Program-made: the position numbers and the translations under genes
The notes under the pieces: generated by a model
Seen by the model: the letters and a program-made list of their open reading frames with translations, nothing else
Database searches by the model: none
What the model was told of the DNA's origin: nothing
DNA from: Chitiniphilus purpureus
GTDB lineage: Bacteria; Pseudomonadota; Gammaproteobacteria; Burkholderiales; Chitinibacteraceae
Length of the DNA stretch: 64,000 nt
Direction of reading: 5' to 3'
Assembly: GCF_025642115.1 (NCBI RefSeq)
Contig: NZ_CP106753.1
Location: 1,821,501 to 1,885,500, forward strand
Part shown: positions 63,567-64,000 of the stretch, one piece after another
Position numbering within the stretch: position 1 is the stretch's first letter
Layout of the letters: each line of letters opens with the position of its first letter

Positions 63567-64000
63567 ATGAGTGAAACCAATGTGAGCCAATTCGCCGCCG
63601 AGCTCAAAATGCCGCCCCAGGAGCTCCTGGAGCAGTTGCGCGCGGCCGGCTTGAACAAGGCCCATCCTTCGGATGTCATCACAGCGGACGACAAGTCGCG
63701 TCTGCTGAACCATCTGAAGCAGAAGCACGGCATGGCGGCGGACAAGGGCAAGATCACGCTCACGCGCAAGGAAACCACGGAAATCCGCAAGACCGACGCG
63801 ACCGGCAAGGCCAAGACCATCCAGGTCGAGGTGCGCAAGAAGCGGGTCGTCTCGACGCCCGAGGCGCCGGCGCCGATCTCCGCGCCGCGCAGCGCTGACG
63901 CACCCGTGCTGAACGAGACCGAGCGTGCCAGCCGCGATGAGGAGGCGCGCCGGCAGGCGGCGCTGCGCGAGCGGCAGGCGGCGGACATGCGTGCCAAGCA
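63567..64000 (+). CDS. infB: translation initiation factor IF-2, N-terminal part (3' end outside window)
   Basis: The first 144 codons of infB, cut by the right edge. [24 protein letters not shown] is the IF2 N-terminal domain and is followed by the charged Lys/Arg/Glu/Ala-rich linker ([15 protein letters not shown]). The GTPase part is beyond the window. GGGAGG is 9 nt before the ATG. It starts 16 bp after nusA, as expected in this operon. Confidence 0.95.
   Translation, partial: MSETNVSQFAAELKMPPQELLEQLRAAGLNKAHPSDVITADDKSRLLNHLKQKHGMAADKGKITLTRKETTEIRKTDATGKAKTIQVEVRKKRVVSTPEAPAPISAPRSADAPVLNETERASRDEEARRQAALRERQAADMRAK

Overview
The window is a stretch of ordinary, gene-dense, GC-rich (by eye about two thirds G+C) bacterial chromosome. 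The gene families and gene orders point to a motile, type IV piliated, Gram-negative betaproteobacterium, most likely of the order Neisseriales (Chromobacteriaceae or Chitinibacteraceae-like). Supporting clues are the tRNA-Leu/tig/clpP/clpX/lon/hup/tRNA-Val/tRNA-Asp/ppiD block, hemE next to priA, rimP-nusA-infB, type II secretion gspLMN, flgMN, fliW, cheR, pilU, and the small families DUF3579, DUF2788 and DUF2845. The taxonomic call is inference from gene content. No insertion sequence, phage, integron or CRISPR array was seen.

Layout, left to right. 1-4.1 kb: a truncated DinB-family gene, ppnP, a DUF2788 membrane protein, and an arginine block argF - LeuE-type exporter - argG. 4.1-11.3 kb: DUF3579, an SDR reductase, an L,D-transpeptidase paired with a TPR protein, small membrane and hypothetical genes, a histidine phosphatase translationally coupled to an NAD(P)HX dehydratase, an iron-permease-family protein, and a flavin/PNPOx stress protein. 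11.4-17.2 kb: a tightly overlapping four-gene DNA-repair operon (MBL-fold exonuclease, ATP-dependent ligase, Lhr-type helicase, PdeM phosphoesterase). 17.4-31.6 kb: uracil salvage (upp, uraA), a Yip1 protein, glnS, an SbmA/YddA-type ABC exporter, hemE, priA, a YegS lipid kinase, a PII protein and gspL-M-N. 31.7-40.6 kb: the proteostasis block from tRNA-Leu to ppiD. 40.7-52.9 kb: small and metabolic genes (MaoC hydratase, hexose-6-P mutarotase, ubiD), cheR, a DJ-1 protein, an MdtD-like exporter, a Usg-like protein, tex and an NlpC/P60 lipoprotein. 52.9-54.3 kb: flagellar regulators flgN, flgM, fliW. 54.4-64 kb: accA, tilS, dapE, an ArsC/Spx-like protein, pilU, fadD, and rimP-nusA-infB (infB runs off the edge).

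Most genes are housekeeping. The regulatory DNA is the more informative part: a textbook sigma-28 promoter in front of flgM, consensus-matching DnaA boxes around an AT-rich patch between hemE and priA, a terminator-like hairpin in the rimP leader, a hairpin covering the Shine-Dalgarno of a stress-type gene, a leader hairpin before the usg-like gene, and several intrinsic terminators.

I found no clearly undescribed biological system. The best leads are the Lhr/ligase/exonuclease/PdeM repair operon (known but poorly understood), the L,D-transpeptidase/TPR pair that both appear to end in NTF2-like domains, the DnaA boxes at priA, and a dehydrogenase-like protein that seems to lack its catalytic cysteine.
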